A program made the position numbers and the translations under genes. A stretch of DNA of 64,000 nucleotides from Pseudomonas sp. UBA1879 (GTDB taxonomy: Bacteria; Pseudomonadota; Gammaproteobacteria; Pseudomonadales; Pseudomonadaceae). The notes beneath the pieces were generated by a model, which made no database searches, had not been told where the DNA came from, and saw only the letters and a list, made by a program, of their open reading frames with translations. The stretch is from NCBI RefSeq assembly GCF_002338065.1, contig NZ_DDHJ01000014.1:62001-126000 (forward strand). The letters run 5' to 3'. The number at the start of each line of letters is the position of its first letter. Positions within the stretch are counted from its first letter, which is position 1. Below are positions 1-6,504 of this stretch, piece after piece.

Positions 1-1
1 T

Positions 2-370
2 CCTGAAGTGGTGCCGACGCTGGAGATTCTGACCAAGTCCTACACCTTGGGCGTGGTCACGAATGGCAACGCGGACGTGCGCCGCCTGGGCCTGGCCGAC
101 TACTTTGCATTCGCGCTGTGCGCGGAAGACCTGGGCATCGGCAAACCCGACCCTGCGCCCTTCCTCGAGGCGCTGAAGCGCGGACAATCCGAAGCCGCCC
201 ATGCTGTTCACGTCGGGGATCATCCCGGCGACGACATCGCAGGCGCCCAGCAGGCCGGCCTGCGCGCGATCTGGTACAACCCGAGCGGCAAGGCGTGGGA
301 GGCCGATAAACGGCCGGATGCGGAGATCGAGAGTTTGACGGAGTTGCCTGAGGTGCTTTCCCGTTGGTAG
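2..370 (+). CDS. HAD family hydrolase, C-terminal part (gene cut by window start)
   Basis: The reading frame is open from base 2, so the true start lies upstream of the window. The visible 122 residues carry late HAD-superfamily motifs: a VVTNGN segment (motif II, Thr/Asn), GKPDP with the motif III lysine, and HVGDHPGDDIAGAQQAGL (acidic motif IV that holds Mg2+). This pattern fits subfamily IA phosphatases such as YigB, which dephosphorylate small phosphometabolites in the cytoplasm. The nucleophile aspartate is outside the window, so the substrate cannot be guessed. In other pseudomonads a HAD gene sits downstream of xerC near this locus (recalled gene order). Confidence 0.85.
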   Translation, partial: PEVVPTLEILTKSYTLGVVTNGNADVRRLGLADYFAFALCAEDLGIGKPDPAPFLEALKRGQSEAAHAVHVGDHPGDDIAGAQQAGLRAIWYNPSGKAWEADKRPDAEIESLTELPEVLSRW

Positions 371-384
371 TGATTCGCGCAGCC

Positions 385-475
385 CTGTAGGAGTGAGCTT
401 GCTCGCGATTGCGGTGTGTCAGACAACATTGATGTCACAGATAAACTGCCATCGCGAGCAAGCTCACTCCTACAG
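385..475. repeat. REPIN-like inverted repeat, family A
   Basis: Two inverted REP arms, TGTAGGAGTGAGCTTGCTCG and its reverse complement, flank a short spacer. The element is about 91 bp and lies between the HAD gene and the sutA terminator. Related copies occur at 17949, 34249, 36793 and 48331. Confidence 0.85.
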
Positions 476-495
476 CGGCCAGTGCATATCAACCC

Positions 496-529
496 AAAAA
501 AAAGCCCGCAGCGACAGCGGGCTTTTTTT
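496..529. terminator. Bidirectional rho-independent terminator after sutA
   Basis: The stem AAGCCCGC/GCGGGCTT has a 7-base loop, with an A-run on the left and a T-run on the right. It can therefore stop transcripts from either strand. It sits just past the sutA stop codon. Confidence 0.9.
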
Positions 530-548
530 CAGCAGGTATCAGACACCC

Positions 549-878
549 TTAAATAGGGCGGCTACCGTACTTGTTGTCAGGCTTCTTGGGCGGGTCGGCG
601 ACCACATTGGCCTCCACTTCCTGCACTTTACCGCCGCGGGCAAGGAACTCTTCCATGGCGCGAGCCAAAGCGTCACGCTCTTTGTTCTTGGCTTCAACGC
701 TAGGCAGTTCATCGACCGAGACCGCAGCCTTGGCCTTGCCTTTGGTTGGAGTGGCCGCCGCTTCGGGACTGTCATCTATCTCGGTGACGTCGTCATCGGT
801 AGCAGCTGCAAGCTCCTCACCGTCCTCTTCGTCTTCCAGACCGTCTTCAACCAGATCGTCGTTGTCATCGTCGCTCAT
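549..878 (-). CDS. sutA: SutA, RNA polymerase-binding slow-growth regulator
   Basis: The product has 109 residues. The N-terminal half is extremely acidic and low-complexity (runs of D and E up to about residue 40). It is followed by a predicted helix (EAKNKERDALARAMEEFLARGG) and a conserved tail ending KPDNKYGSRPI. This architecture matches SutA of P. aeruginosa. SutA binds RNA polymerase (beta subunit) and raises ribosomal and maintenance transcription during slow growth (established for the family). A GAGGT ribosome-binding site precedes the ATG by 5 bases. A sigma70-like promoter lies upstream at 910-938, and a strong terminator at 496-529 closes the unit. Confidence 0.88.
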   Translation of the reverse strand: MSDDDNDDLVEDGLEDEEDGEELAAATDDDVTEIDDSPEAAATPTKGKAKAAVSVDELPSVEAKNKERDALARAMEEFLARGGKVQEVEANVVADPPKKPDNKYGSRPI

Positions 879-909
879 GTTCTACCTCATGACTTGCGAA
901 AGCAGATTA

Positions 910-938
910 GTTATAGCCCAGCTGTACGTAATTTCTAA
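910..938 (-). promoter_or_regulatory. Candidate sigma70 promoter of sutA
   Basis: Read on the minus strand, TTAGAA and TATAAC are separated by 17 bases, about 30-60 bases before the sutA start codon. The spacing is ideal and the -10 element is strong, but this is a pattern match only. Confidence 0.55.
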
Positions 939-971
939 GACAGCCAGAAGAAATTCAACTACCGCCAACCA

Positions 972-1403
972 TCAGCGGTCGTGGGCCTCGCCCTGAAGGG
1001 TCGCGAGGACTTTACGCGCACCGCCTGAATCGCGATGCTCTCCTAAATAAACACCTTGCCAAGTCCCGAGTGCCAAGCGTCCGTCCGTCACCGGGAGGGT
1101 CAATTGGCAGCCTAGCAAACTGGCTTTGAAGTGCGCGGGCAGGTCGTCGGGTCCTTCGTCGTCGTGTTCAAAGCCCGCCTGATCCTGTGGGATGAGCCGG
1201 TTGAAAAAACGCTCGAAATCGCGGCGTACCGCCGGGTCGGCGTTCTCGTTGATGGTCAACGAAGCCGACGTATGTTGCAGCCACAAATGCAGCAGACCAA
1301 CACGACAATCATGCAGCCCCGGGAGCCCGGCAATGATCTCATCCGTTACCAGATGAAATCCGCGAGGCCTTGCCCGCAGGGTGATTCTGGCCTGTTGCCA
1401 CAT
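972..1403 (-). CDS. YjbQ family protein (UPF0047)
   Basis: The 143-residue length is typical for the YjbQ/UPF0047 family, small trimeric proteins annotated as secondary thiamine-phosphate synthases from weak in vitro activity. The signature HTSASLTINENAD lies near residues 45-57 and GTWQGVYLGEHRD near the C-terminus. The conserved histidines and acidic residues form the presumed metal/active site. The gene stands alone between sutA and amtB. The physiological role is unsettled. Confidence 0.85.
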   Translation of the reverse strand: MWQQARITLRARPRGFHLVTDEIIAGLPGLHDCRVGLLHLWLQHTSASLTINENADPAVRRDFERFFNRLIPQDQAGFEHDDEGPDDLPAHFKASLLGCQLTLPVTDGRLALGTWQGVYLGEHRDSGGARKVLATLQGEAHDR

Positions 1404-1599
1404 ACCGTTCTCCGCCCTTCGGCGCGCATTCTAACGCGCTGGAAAAAAAAACAAAGCGCGCAATGAGTGACGTTTTTTGTAAGCCGCAAAGCCGGAACTG
1501 GAAGCCGTCGCAAACGCTGCAATGGCCTTTGTGAAACCGAGCCTGAACGGGTTTTGCGCATCACTCATCAGCGGTCATGGCTATCGACAAACGCCAGGC

Positions 1600-1631
1600 A
1601 AAAAAATGCCCGGAAACCCGGGCATTTTTTT
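1600..1631. terminator. Rho-independent terminator after amtB
   Basis: An 8-bp perfect stem (ATGCCCGG/CCGGGCAT) with a 4-base loop is flanked by an A-run and a T-run. It lies 12 bases past the amtB stop codon. Confidence 0.9.
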
Positions 1632-1642
1632 CGAAGCGGTGG

Positions 1643-2989
1643 TTACAGGTTGTAGCCACGCTCGTTGTGTTGTGCGAGGTCCAGACCGACTGCTTCTTCT
1701 TCCTCGGTGACACGCAGACCCATGACGGCATCCAGCACCTTGAGGATGATGAAGGTCACGATCGCGGTGTAGATGATCGTGAAGCCGACGCCTTTGCACT
1801 GAATCCAGACTTGGGCCGCGATGTCAGTCACAGTGCCGAAGCCGCCCAGCGAAGGGGCTGCGAAGACACCGGTCAGGATCGCGCCAAGGATACCGCCGAT
1901 GCCATGAACGCCGAAGGCATCCAGAGAGTCGTCGTAGCCCAGTTTGCGTTTCAGGCTGGTAGCGCAGAAGAAGCAGACTACGCCCGCTGCCAGGCCAATG
2001 ATCAGGCCGCCCATCGGGCCGACCGTACCGGCCGCAGGGGTAATGGCCACCAGACCGGCAACCACGCCCGAGGCGATGCCCAGCGCGCTTGGCTTACCGT
2101 GGGTCAGCCACTCGGCGAACATCCAGCCCAGTGCAGCGGCGGCGGTTGCGATCTGAGTGACCAGCATCGCCATACCGGCAGTGCCGTTGGCCGCAGCGGC
2201 GGAACCGGCGTTGAAGCCGAACCAGCCTACCCACAGCATCGCTGCGCCGACCAGGGTGTAACCCAGGTTGTGCGGCGCCATCGGCGTGGTCGGGAAGCCT
2301 TTGCGCTTGCCCAGAACCAGACACGCTACCAGACCCGCCACACCGGCGTTGATGTGAACGACGGTGCCGCCCGCGAAGTCCAGAACGCCCCAGTCCCACA
2401 GCAGACCACCCACGCCACTCCAGACCATGTGCGCGATTGGCGCGTAGACCAGGGTGAACCAGATCGCCATGAAGATCAGCATCGCGGAAAACTTCATGCG
2501 TTCTGCGAAGGCGCCGACGATCAGAGCTGGAGTAATGATGGCGAAGGTCATCTGGAAGGTGACGAACACCGCTTCCGGGAACAGAGCCGCTGCACCAGTG
2601 ATGCTGGAAGGCGTGATGCCTGCCAGGAACGCCTTCGACAGACCGCCGACGAAGGAGTTGAAATTGATAACGTTGGCTTCCATACCGGTGGTATCGAACG
2701 CCATGCTGTAGCCGTAGATGCACCAGAGGATGCTGATCAGACCGGTAATGGCAAAGCACTGCATCATCACCGAGAGTACGTTTTTCTGACGAACCATACC
2801 GCCGTAGAACAGTGCCAGACCGGGAACGGTCATGAACAGCACCAGCGCGGTAGACGTCAGCATCCAGGCGGTGTCACCTGAGTTGAGTACGGGGGCTGCT
2901 GGGGCTGTCACTTCGTCCGCCGCCATGGCCAAGCCAGGGGTTACGAGGGACAACAGGGCTCCTAGCCCTGCGAATTGACGCAGAGTCAT
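1643..2989 (-). CDS. amtB: AmtB ammonium transporter
   Basis: AmtB is an inner-membrane trimeric channel that takes up NH3/NH4+ under nitrogen limitation. The 448-residue protein begins with a cleavable signal peptide (cleavage expected after AMA, about residue 23), as in E. coli AmtB, followed by eleven hydrophobic helices. The pore twin histidines are visible at about His212 (DFAGGTVVHINAG) and His362 (FGVHGIGG). It lies 33 bp downstream of glnK on the same strand, the classic glnK-amtB pair in which GlnK plugs the channel after ammonium shock. The start has an AGGAG site 9 bases upstream, overlapped by an AACAAT stretch that resembles an Hfq/Crc target. Confidence 0.97.
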   Translation of the reverse strand: MTLRQFAGLGALLSLVTPGLAMAADEVTAPAAPVLNSGDTAWMLTSTALVLFMTVPGLALFYGGMVRQKNVLSVMMQCFAITGLISILWCIYGYSMAFDTTGMEANVINFNSFVGGLSKAFLAGITPSSITGAAALFPEAVFVTFQMTFAIITPALIVGAFAERMKFSAMLIFMAIWFTLVYAPIAHMVWSGVGGLLWDWGVLDFAGGTVVHINAGVAGLVACLVLGKRKGFPTTPMAPHNLGYTLVGAAMLWVGWFGFNAGSAAAANGTAGMAMLVTQIATAAAALGWMFAEWLTHGKPSALGIASGVVAGLVAITPAAGTVGPMGGLIIGLAAGVVCFFCATSLKRKLGYDDSLDAFGVHGIGGILGAILTGVFAAPSLGGFGTVTDIAAQVWIQCKGVGFTIIYTAIVTFIILKVLDAVMGLRVTEEEEAVGLDLAQHNERGYNL

Positions 2990-3022
2990 ATTGTTTTCTC
3001 CTGGGGCGTTGGGTTTGGCGGC

Positions 3023-3361
3023 TTAGATGGCGTCGGTATCGGTTTCGCCGGTACGGATGCGAATAGCCTGTTCCAGATTGACCACAAAGATTTTCCCGTC
3101 ACCGATCTTGCCGGTGTTGGCGGCTTTGGTTATCGCTTCGATAACGCGGTCCAGATCCTTGTCATCAATCGCAACGTCGATCTTCACCTTGGGAAGGAAG
3201 TCGACTACATATTCCGCACCGCGGTACAACTCGGTGTGGCCTTTCTGACGTCCGAAGCCTTTGACTTCAGTGACCGTGATGCCCTGCACGCCGATTTCCG
3301 ACAACGACTCGCGTACGTCGTCCAGCTTGAACGGCTTGATGATGGCAGTGACTAGCTTCAT
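3023..3361 (-). CDS. glnK: GlnK, P-II nitrogen regulatory protein
   Basis: This is a 112-residue P-II signal protein that senses 2-oxoglutarate, ATP/ADP and glutamine status, and controls AmtB and the Ntr system. The T-loop is intact, with KGHTELYRGAEY placing the uridylylation tyrosine at residue 51. The start at 3361 is chosen over the longer reading frame (to 3454) because MKLVTAIIKPFKLDD is the universal P-II N-terminus and GGGAGA precedes it. It forms an operon with amtB. The leader region contains a sigma54 element and an NtrC-like site, so nitrogen-limitation control is expected. Confidence 0.97.
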   Translation of the reverse strand: MKLVTAIIKPFKLDDVRESLSEIGVQGITVTEVKGFGRQKGHTELYRGAEYVVDFLPKVKIDVAIDDKDLDRVIEAITKAANTGKIGDGKIFVVNLEQAIRIRTGETDTDAI

Positions 3362-3567
3362 GAAACTTTCTCCCGAATTGGTGGACTTGCCCCAGGAAAA
3401 CAAACCCGTTTCAAGTCTAAGCGCAGTGTCTGGCTTTGTAACGTAAAGCTTCAAAGGCCCGAACGGGTCAATCCAGAAACCGCTTCTGACGAAACACTTC
3501 CCCGCTCCGCCTGCCGCACTGCATTCGTCACAGCGACTGCATCAGTGCATGGGTCATATGCCACTAA

Positions 3568-3581
3568 GCAGAAACCTTGCC
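3568..3581 (-). promoter_or_regulatory. Candidate sigma54 (-24/-12) promoter of glnK-amtB
   Basis: On the minus strand the sequence ATGGCAAGGTTTCTGCTT gives GG-N10-GC with GGCA at -24 and CTGC at -12. This is close to the sigma54 consensus TGGCAC-N5-TTGC. Transcription would start near 3556, leaving a leader of about 195 bases before glnK. Confidence 0.6.
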
Positions 3582-3656
3582 ATCTCGTGAAAATGCGCGA
3601 ATTAATGCACTTCAATGCTCAGCAGACGTGTACCGATCGCCATCACTACGCACCTG

Positions 3657-3673
3657 CGCACAACAACAGTGCG
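3657..3673. promoter_or_regulatory. NtrC-like binding site upstream of glnK
   Basis: The sequence CGCAC-AACAACA-GTGCG contains GCAC-N7-GTGC, the exact half-site spacing of the enteric NtrC operator. It lies about 75-105 bases upstream of the -24 element, the usual enhancer position. Confidence 0.55.
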
Positions 3674-3777
3674 ACCGTGCACGCCCTCATGCTCGAAAAC
3701 CGTGCAGGCGCCGCTGGATCGAATCGCCTTAAACACTGCGTGTTACACTGCCGCCCCACTGATACCGGAGGACTACC

Positions 3778-4041
3778 ATGCTCGCGCCCAAAGCTTTTCT
3801 AGATGCCCTGAGCGGCCACGCTTCGCGCATGTTCAACGGCGAGACTCCACTGCCCCGCAATGAATTCGAGACCCAGTTCAAGGCCCTGCTGCAAAGCGGC
3901 TTCAGCAAACTGGATCTGGTGAGCCGCGAAGAATTCGACAGCCAGATGGTCGTCCTGACCCGCACCCGTGCCCGCCTTGAGGCACTGGAAGCGAAGATGG
4001 CGGAGATGGAAGTGCAGTTGGCGGGGCAGGTTAAGCAGTGA
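3778..4041 (+). CDS. ubiK: UbiK, ubiquinone biosynthesis accessory factor
   Basis: The product has 87 residues: a short amphipathic N-terminal region (ALSGHASRMF) and a C-terminal coiled coil rich in charged heptads (REEFDSQMVVLTRTRARLEALEAKMAEMEVQL). This is the BMFP/YqiC architecture. UbiK works with UbiJ as a scaffold or lipid-handling factor for the aerobic Ubi complex (established in E. coli). CGGAG lies 8 bases before the ATG. It is divergent from glnK, as in other pseudomonads. Confidence 0.92.
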   Translation: MLAPKAFLDALSGHASRMFNGETPLPRNEFETQFKALLQSGFSKLDLVSREEFDSQMVVLTRTRARLEALEAKMAEMEVQLAGQVKQ

Positions 4042-4084
4042 CATCACGACATGCACTGGCGCAGGCCGGGCATGTTGAACGTGC

Positions 4085-4390
4085 TCAAGCGCAGTGCGCG
4101 ATGGGCTGGACTTGCGCCCTGATTGCTGAACCTTTTTCTATTTCTGCCTTGCGCAGATCGTAGGTGAGTTGCAGGTTCAGCCAGAACTCCGGCGTCGTCT
4201 CAAGGCACGCAGCCAGACGCAGAGCCATGTCAGCGCTGACGCCCCTGCGCTGCAGGACGATGTCGTTAACCGTAGGCGTAGAAACACCGAGCGAGCGCGC
4301 CAGCGCAGCTGACGTCAGATTCAGCGGCTCAAGATATTCCTCTATGAGAATCTCGCCGGGATGTACCGGACGCATTCCATTCTTGGTCAT
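4085..4390 (-). CDS. higA: HigA-type antitoxin (XRE family)
   Basis: The 101-residue protein starts MTKNGMRPVHPGEILIEEYL, the signature N-terminus of HigA/VapA-type antitoxins. A helix-turn-helix follows (SAALARSLGVSTPTVNDIVLQRRGVS, about residues 27-52). The family binds and neutralises a RelE-fold HigB toxin and represses its own operon. The start at 4390 is preceded by GAGG. The gene is intact, whereas the upstream toxin frame is interrupted. The closest characterised relatives by pattern are GraA/HigA proteins of pseudomonads. Relative to the usual ubiK-yifB adjacency (recalled from other pseudomonads), this pair looks inserted. Confidence 0.88.
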   Translation of the reverse strand: MTKNGMRPVHPGEILIEEYLEPLNLTSAALARSLGVSTPTVNDIVLQRRGVSADMALRLAACLETTPEFWLNLQLTYDLRKAEIEKGSAIRAQVQPIAHCA

Positions 4391-4676
4391 GGTTACCTCG
4401 GTGGTGATCGACAATTTCGACGTTCTCCGGGCCATTGGCGCCCGAGACAAAGCAAATCCGCCATTGGGCGTTGATACGTATGCCGTGCTGTCCTTTACGA
4501 TCGCCGCCGAGCGCTTCCAGGCGATTCCCGGGCGGAGACTTGAGGTCCACTCACGACGTCGCGGCATCGAGCATCGTCGTCTTGCGCTCTACGACCGAGA
4601 GAATCGAGGACCAGACACGGGTCTTGCCCTGCCGAAAAAGCGATTCAGTATCCGTACATTTGAAACTTGCAATCAT
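4329..4676 (-). pseudogene. higB: HigB/GraT-type toxin interrupted by in-frame TGA
   Basis: Reading from the ATG at 4676 gives MIASFKCTDTESLFRQGKTR and on to residue 41. A TGA at 4551-4553 then stops the frame. The same frame continues from a GTG at 4550 with the conserved toxin core (SPPGNRLEALGGDRKGQHGIRI, then AQWRICF, then VEIVDHH). Family members run about 92 residues without a break and end near VDYH. Here the expected stop after VDHH also appears altered (CGA in place of TGA), so the frame runs on and overlaps higA by 62 bp. Two changes in one short gene suggest an inactive toxin. Read-through or a sequencing error is possible. Confidence 0.8.
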
Positions 4677-4679
4677 TGC

Positions 4680-4714
4680 TAACGCTTAACGTTACTCGTT
4701 AACGGCGGATTGTA
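4680..4714 (-). promoter_or_regulatory. higBA promoter with doubled TAACG-N5-CGTTA operator
   Basis: Two overlapping perfect inverted repeats TAACG-N5-CGTTA occupy 4680-4694 and 4687-4701, immediately before the higB ATG. A TACAAT -10-like hexamer lies at 4709-4714 (minus strand), so the operators would cover the start of transcription. This fits autorepression by the HigA antitoxin. Confidence 0.65.
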
Positions 4715-4848
4715 GGCGTGGACGACTCCGAGCACGACGATGCGCTGCTGTAGGAAACACCCCGTAGAACTTGCGCCGCCCTTCCATCCTCCCCCATGAC
4801 TATCCTTCAGCACGCCGCAGGACGCGGTGCTGCCTTCAAGGATCGCTC

Positions 4849-6342
4849 ATGTCTCTCGCCATCGTTCTCAGCCGCGCTCAAGTCGGGGTCGAAGCCCCTG
4901 CAGTGACTGTCGAAACTCATCTCGCCAACGGCCTGCCGGCGTTGACGCTGGTGGGGCTACCAGAAGGGGCGGTGAGGGAAAGTAAGGATCGGGTACGTTC
5001 GGCGATTCTGAATTGTCGGCTCGATTTTCCGGCGCGGCGGATCACGTTGAATCTGGCGCCTGCTGACTTGCCCAAGGATGGCGGGCGTTTCGATCTGGCG
5101 ATTGCGTTGGGGTTGCTGGCGGCCAGTGGTCAGGTGCCGACGTTGGCGCTCGATGGCGTGGAATGTCTCGGTGAGCTGGCACTGTCGGGGGAGATTCGTC
5201 CGGTGCAGGGTGTCCTGCCTGCGGCGTTGGCGGCGCGGGAGGCGGGACATACGTTGATCGTTCCGGCAGAGAACGCCGAAGAAGCCTGCCTGGCGTCGGG
5301 CCTGAAAGTGATTGCGGTCAGTCATCTCCTGGAGTTGGTGTCTCACCTCAATGGCCACACCAAGATAGAGTCGTTCAGGTCCAACGGACTGATTCTGCAG
5401 ACCCGACCTTATCCGGATCTGAACGAGGTGCAAGGCCAGCCTGCCGCCAAACGCGCGCTGCTGGTCGCCGCTGCCGGGGCGCACAACCTGCTGTTCAGTG
5501 GCCCGCCGGGAACCGGGAAAACCCTGTTGGCCAGCCGTCTGCCGGGGCTTTTGCCCCCGCTGGACGAGCGTGAGGCGCTGGAAGTCGCGGCGATTCAATC
5601 GGTCGCCAGTCATGCGCCCCTGACCAGTTGGCCGCAGCGCCCGTTCAGGCAACCCCATCACTCGGCGTCAGGGCCTGCGCTGGTCGGGGGCGGCAGTCGT
5701 CCGCAACCCGGCGAAATCACCCTGGCCCATCACGGCGTTCTCTTTCTTGATGAATTGCCCGAGTTTGATCGGTGCGTGCTGGAGGTGCTGCGAGAGCCTC
5801 TGGAATCAGGGCATATCGTGATTTCCCGGGCGCGGGATCGGGTGCGCTTTCCGGCACGCTTTCAGCTGGTTGCGGCGATGAACCCCTGCCCTTGCGGCTA
5901 TCACGGCGAGCCGACCGGGCGCTGCCGCTGCTCCACCGATCAGATCCAGCGCTATCGCAACAAACTGTCCGGCCCGCTGCTGGATCGCATCGACCTGCAC
6001 CTGACCGTCGCCCGCGAAGCGACCTCACTGGCCGCCAATGCCGAAACCGGAGAAACCAGCGCCAGCGCCGCGCAGATCGTGTCCGAAGCCCGCGACCGCC
6101 AGCAGCAACGGCAAGGCTGCGCCAACGCCTTTCTCGACCTCCCTGCCCTGCGTCAGCATTGCGTATTGATGCCCGAAGACGAAGCCTGGCTTGAAACCGC
6201 CTGCGAGCGCTTGAGTCTGTCACTTCGCTCGGCCCATCGACTGCTGAAGGTCGCGCGCACGCTGGCGGATCTGGAGCGGGTGGACGCCATTTCAAGACAC
6301 CACATTGCCGAGGCGCTGCAGTACCGACCGTCCACGGGATGA
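4849..6342 (+). CDS. YifB family Mg-chelatase-like AAA+ ATPase
   Basis: The 497-residue protein has an N-terminal ChlI-type domain (about residues 20-145). An AAA+ core follows, with Walker A GPPGTGKT at 218-225, Walker B in GVLFLDELPEF near 297-306, and a cysteine-bearing MNPCPCGYHG segment near 344-353. The family is widespread and linked to ComM, which promotes branch migration during natural transformation. Start 4849 is preceded by AAGGA and gives MSLAIVLSRA, the conserved N-terminus. It lies in the same orientation as ubiK but is separated from it by the higBA insertion. Confidence 0.93.
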   Translation: MSLAIVLSRAQVGVEAPAVTVETHLANGLPALTLVGLPEGAVRESKDRVRSAILNCRLDFPARRITLNLAPADLPKDGGRFDLAIALGLLAASGQVPTLALDGVECLGELALSGEIRPVQGVLPAALAAREAGHTLIVPAENAEEACLASGLKVIAVSHLLELVSHLNGHTKIESFRSNGLILQTRPYPDLNEVQGQPAAKRALLVAAAGAHNLLFSGPPGTGKTLLASRLPGLLPPLDEREALEVAAIQSVASHAPLTSWPQRPFRQPHHSASGPALVGGGSRPQPGEITLAHHGVLFLDELPEFDRCVLEVLREPLESGHIVISRARDRVRFPARFQLVAAMNPCPCGYHGEPTGRCRCSTDQIQRYRNKLSGPLLDRIDLHLTVAREATSLAANAETGETSASAAQIVSEARDRQQQRQGCANAFLDLPALRQHCVLMPEDEAWLETACERLSLSLRSAHRLLKVARTLADLERVDAISRHHIAEALQYRPSTG

Positions 6343-6374
6343 GCGTTTCAAGCTTTGGATTCTGGCCCCAGGCC

Positions 6375-6464
6375 GTAGGAACAAGCTTGCTTGCGATCCG
6401 GCGCGAAGCGGCAGTCAACGCTGCGCCTGCAGTGCGCCAGGTCGCGGGCAAGCGACGCTCCTAC
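6375..6464. repeat. Degenerate REPIN-like inverted repeat
   Basis: GTAGGAACAAGCTTGCTTGCG on the left pairs imperfectly with CGGGCAAGCGACGCTCCTAC on the right. It lies between the converging yifB and MCP genes and is more eroded than other copies in the window. Confidence 0.6.
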
Positions 6465-6504
6465 GCCCTCCGGGCAGAATCAGAGTGTTCGAACCTGATA
6501 GGCC

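Larger units (their letters stand above)
3362..3777. other. Intergenic region between divergent glnK and ubiK
   Basis: These 416 bp hold no gene that I can support. They contain the predicted sigma54 promoter (3568-3581) and NtrC-like site (3657-3673) for glnK-amtB. The ubiK promoter must also lie here, but I cannot place it. Confidence 0.7.

Noticed and set aside
1577..2881. 434-codon open frame on the plus strand opposite amtB
   Set aside because: It is a GC-rich antisense shadow with no domain logic. The amtB frame has signal peptide, motifs and terminator.
3023..3454. Long form of glnK starting at 3454
   Set aside because: The added 31 residues are not P-II-like, and the start at 3361 has a ribosome-binding site and the universal N-terminus.
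4551..4553. In-frame TGA in higB considered as selenocysteine
   Set aside because: The toxin family has no selenoproteins. The position is not a conserved cysteine, and no SECIS-like hairpin is evident next to it.
4748..4775. TGTAGGAAACACCCCGTAG near the yifB promoter considered as a REP arm
   Set aside because: Only the first bases match. No REP core or inverted partner is present.
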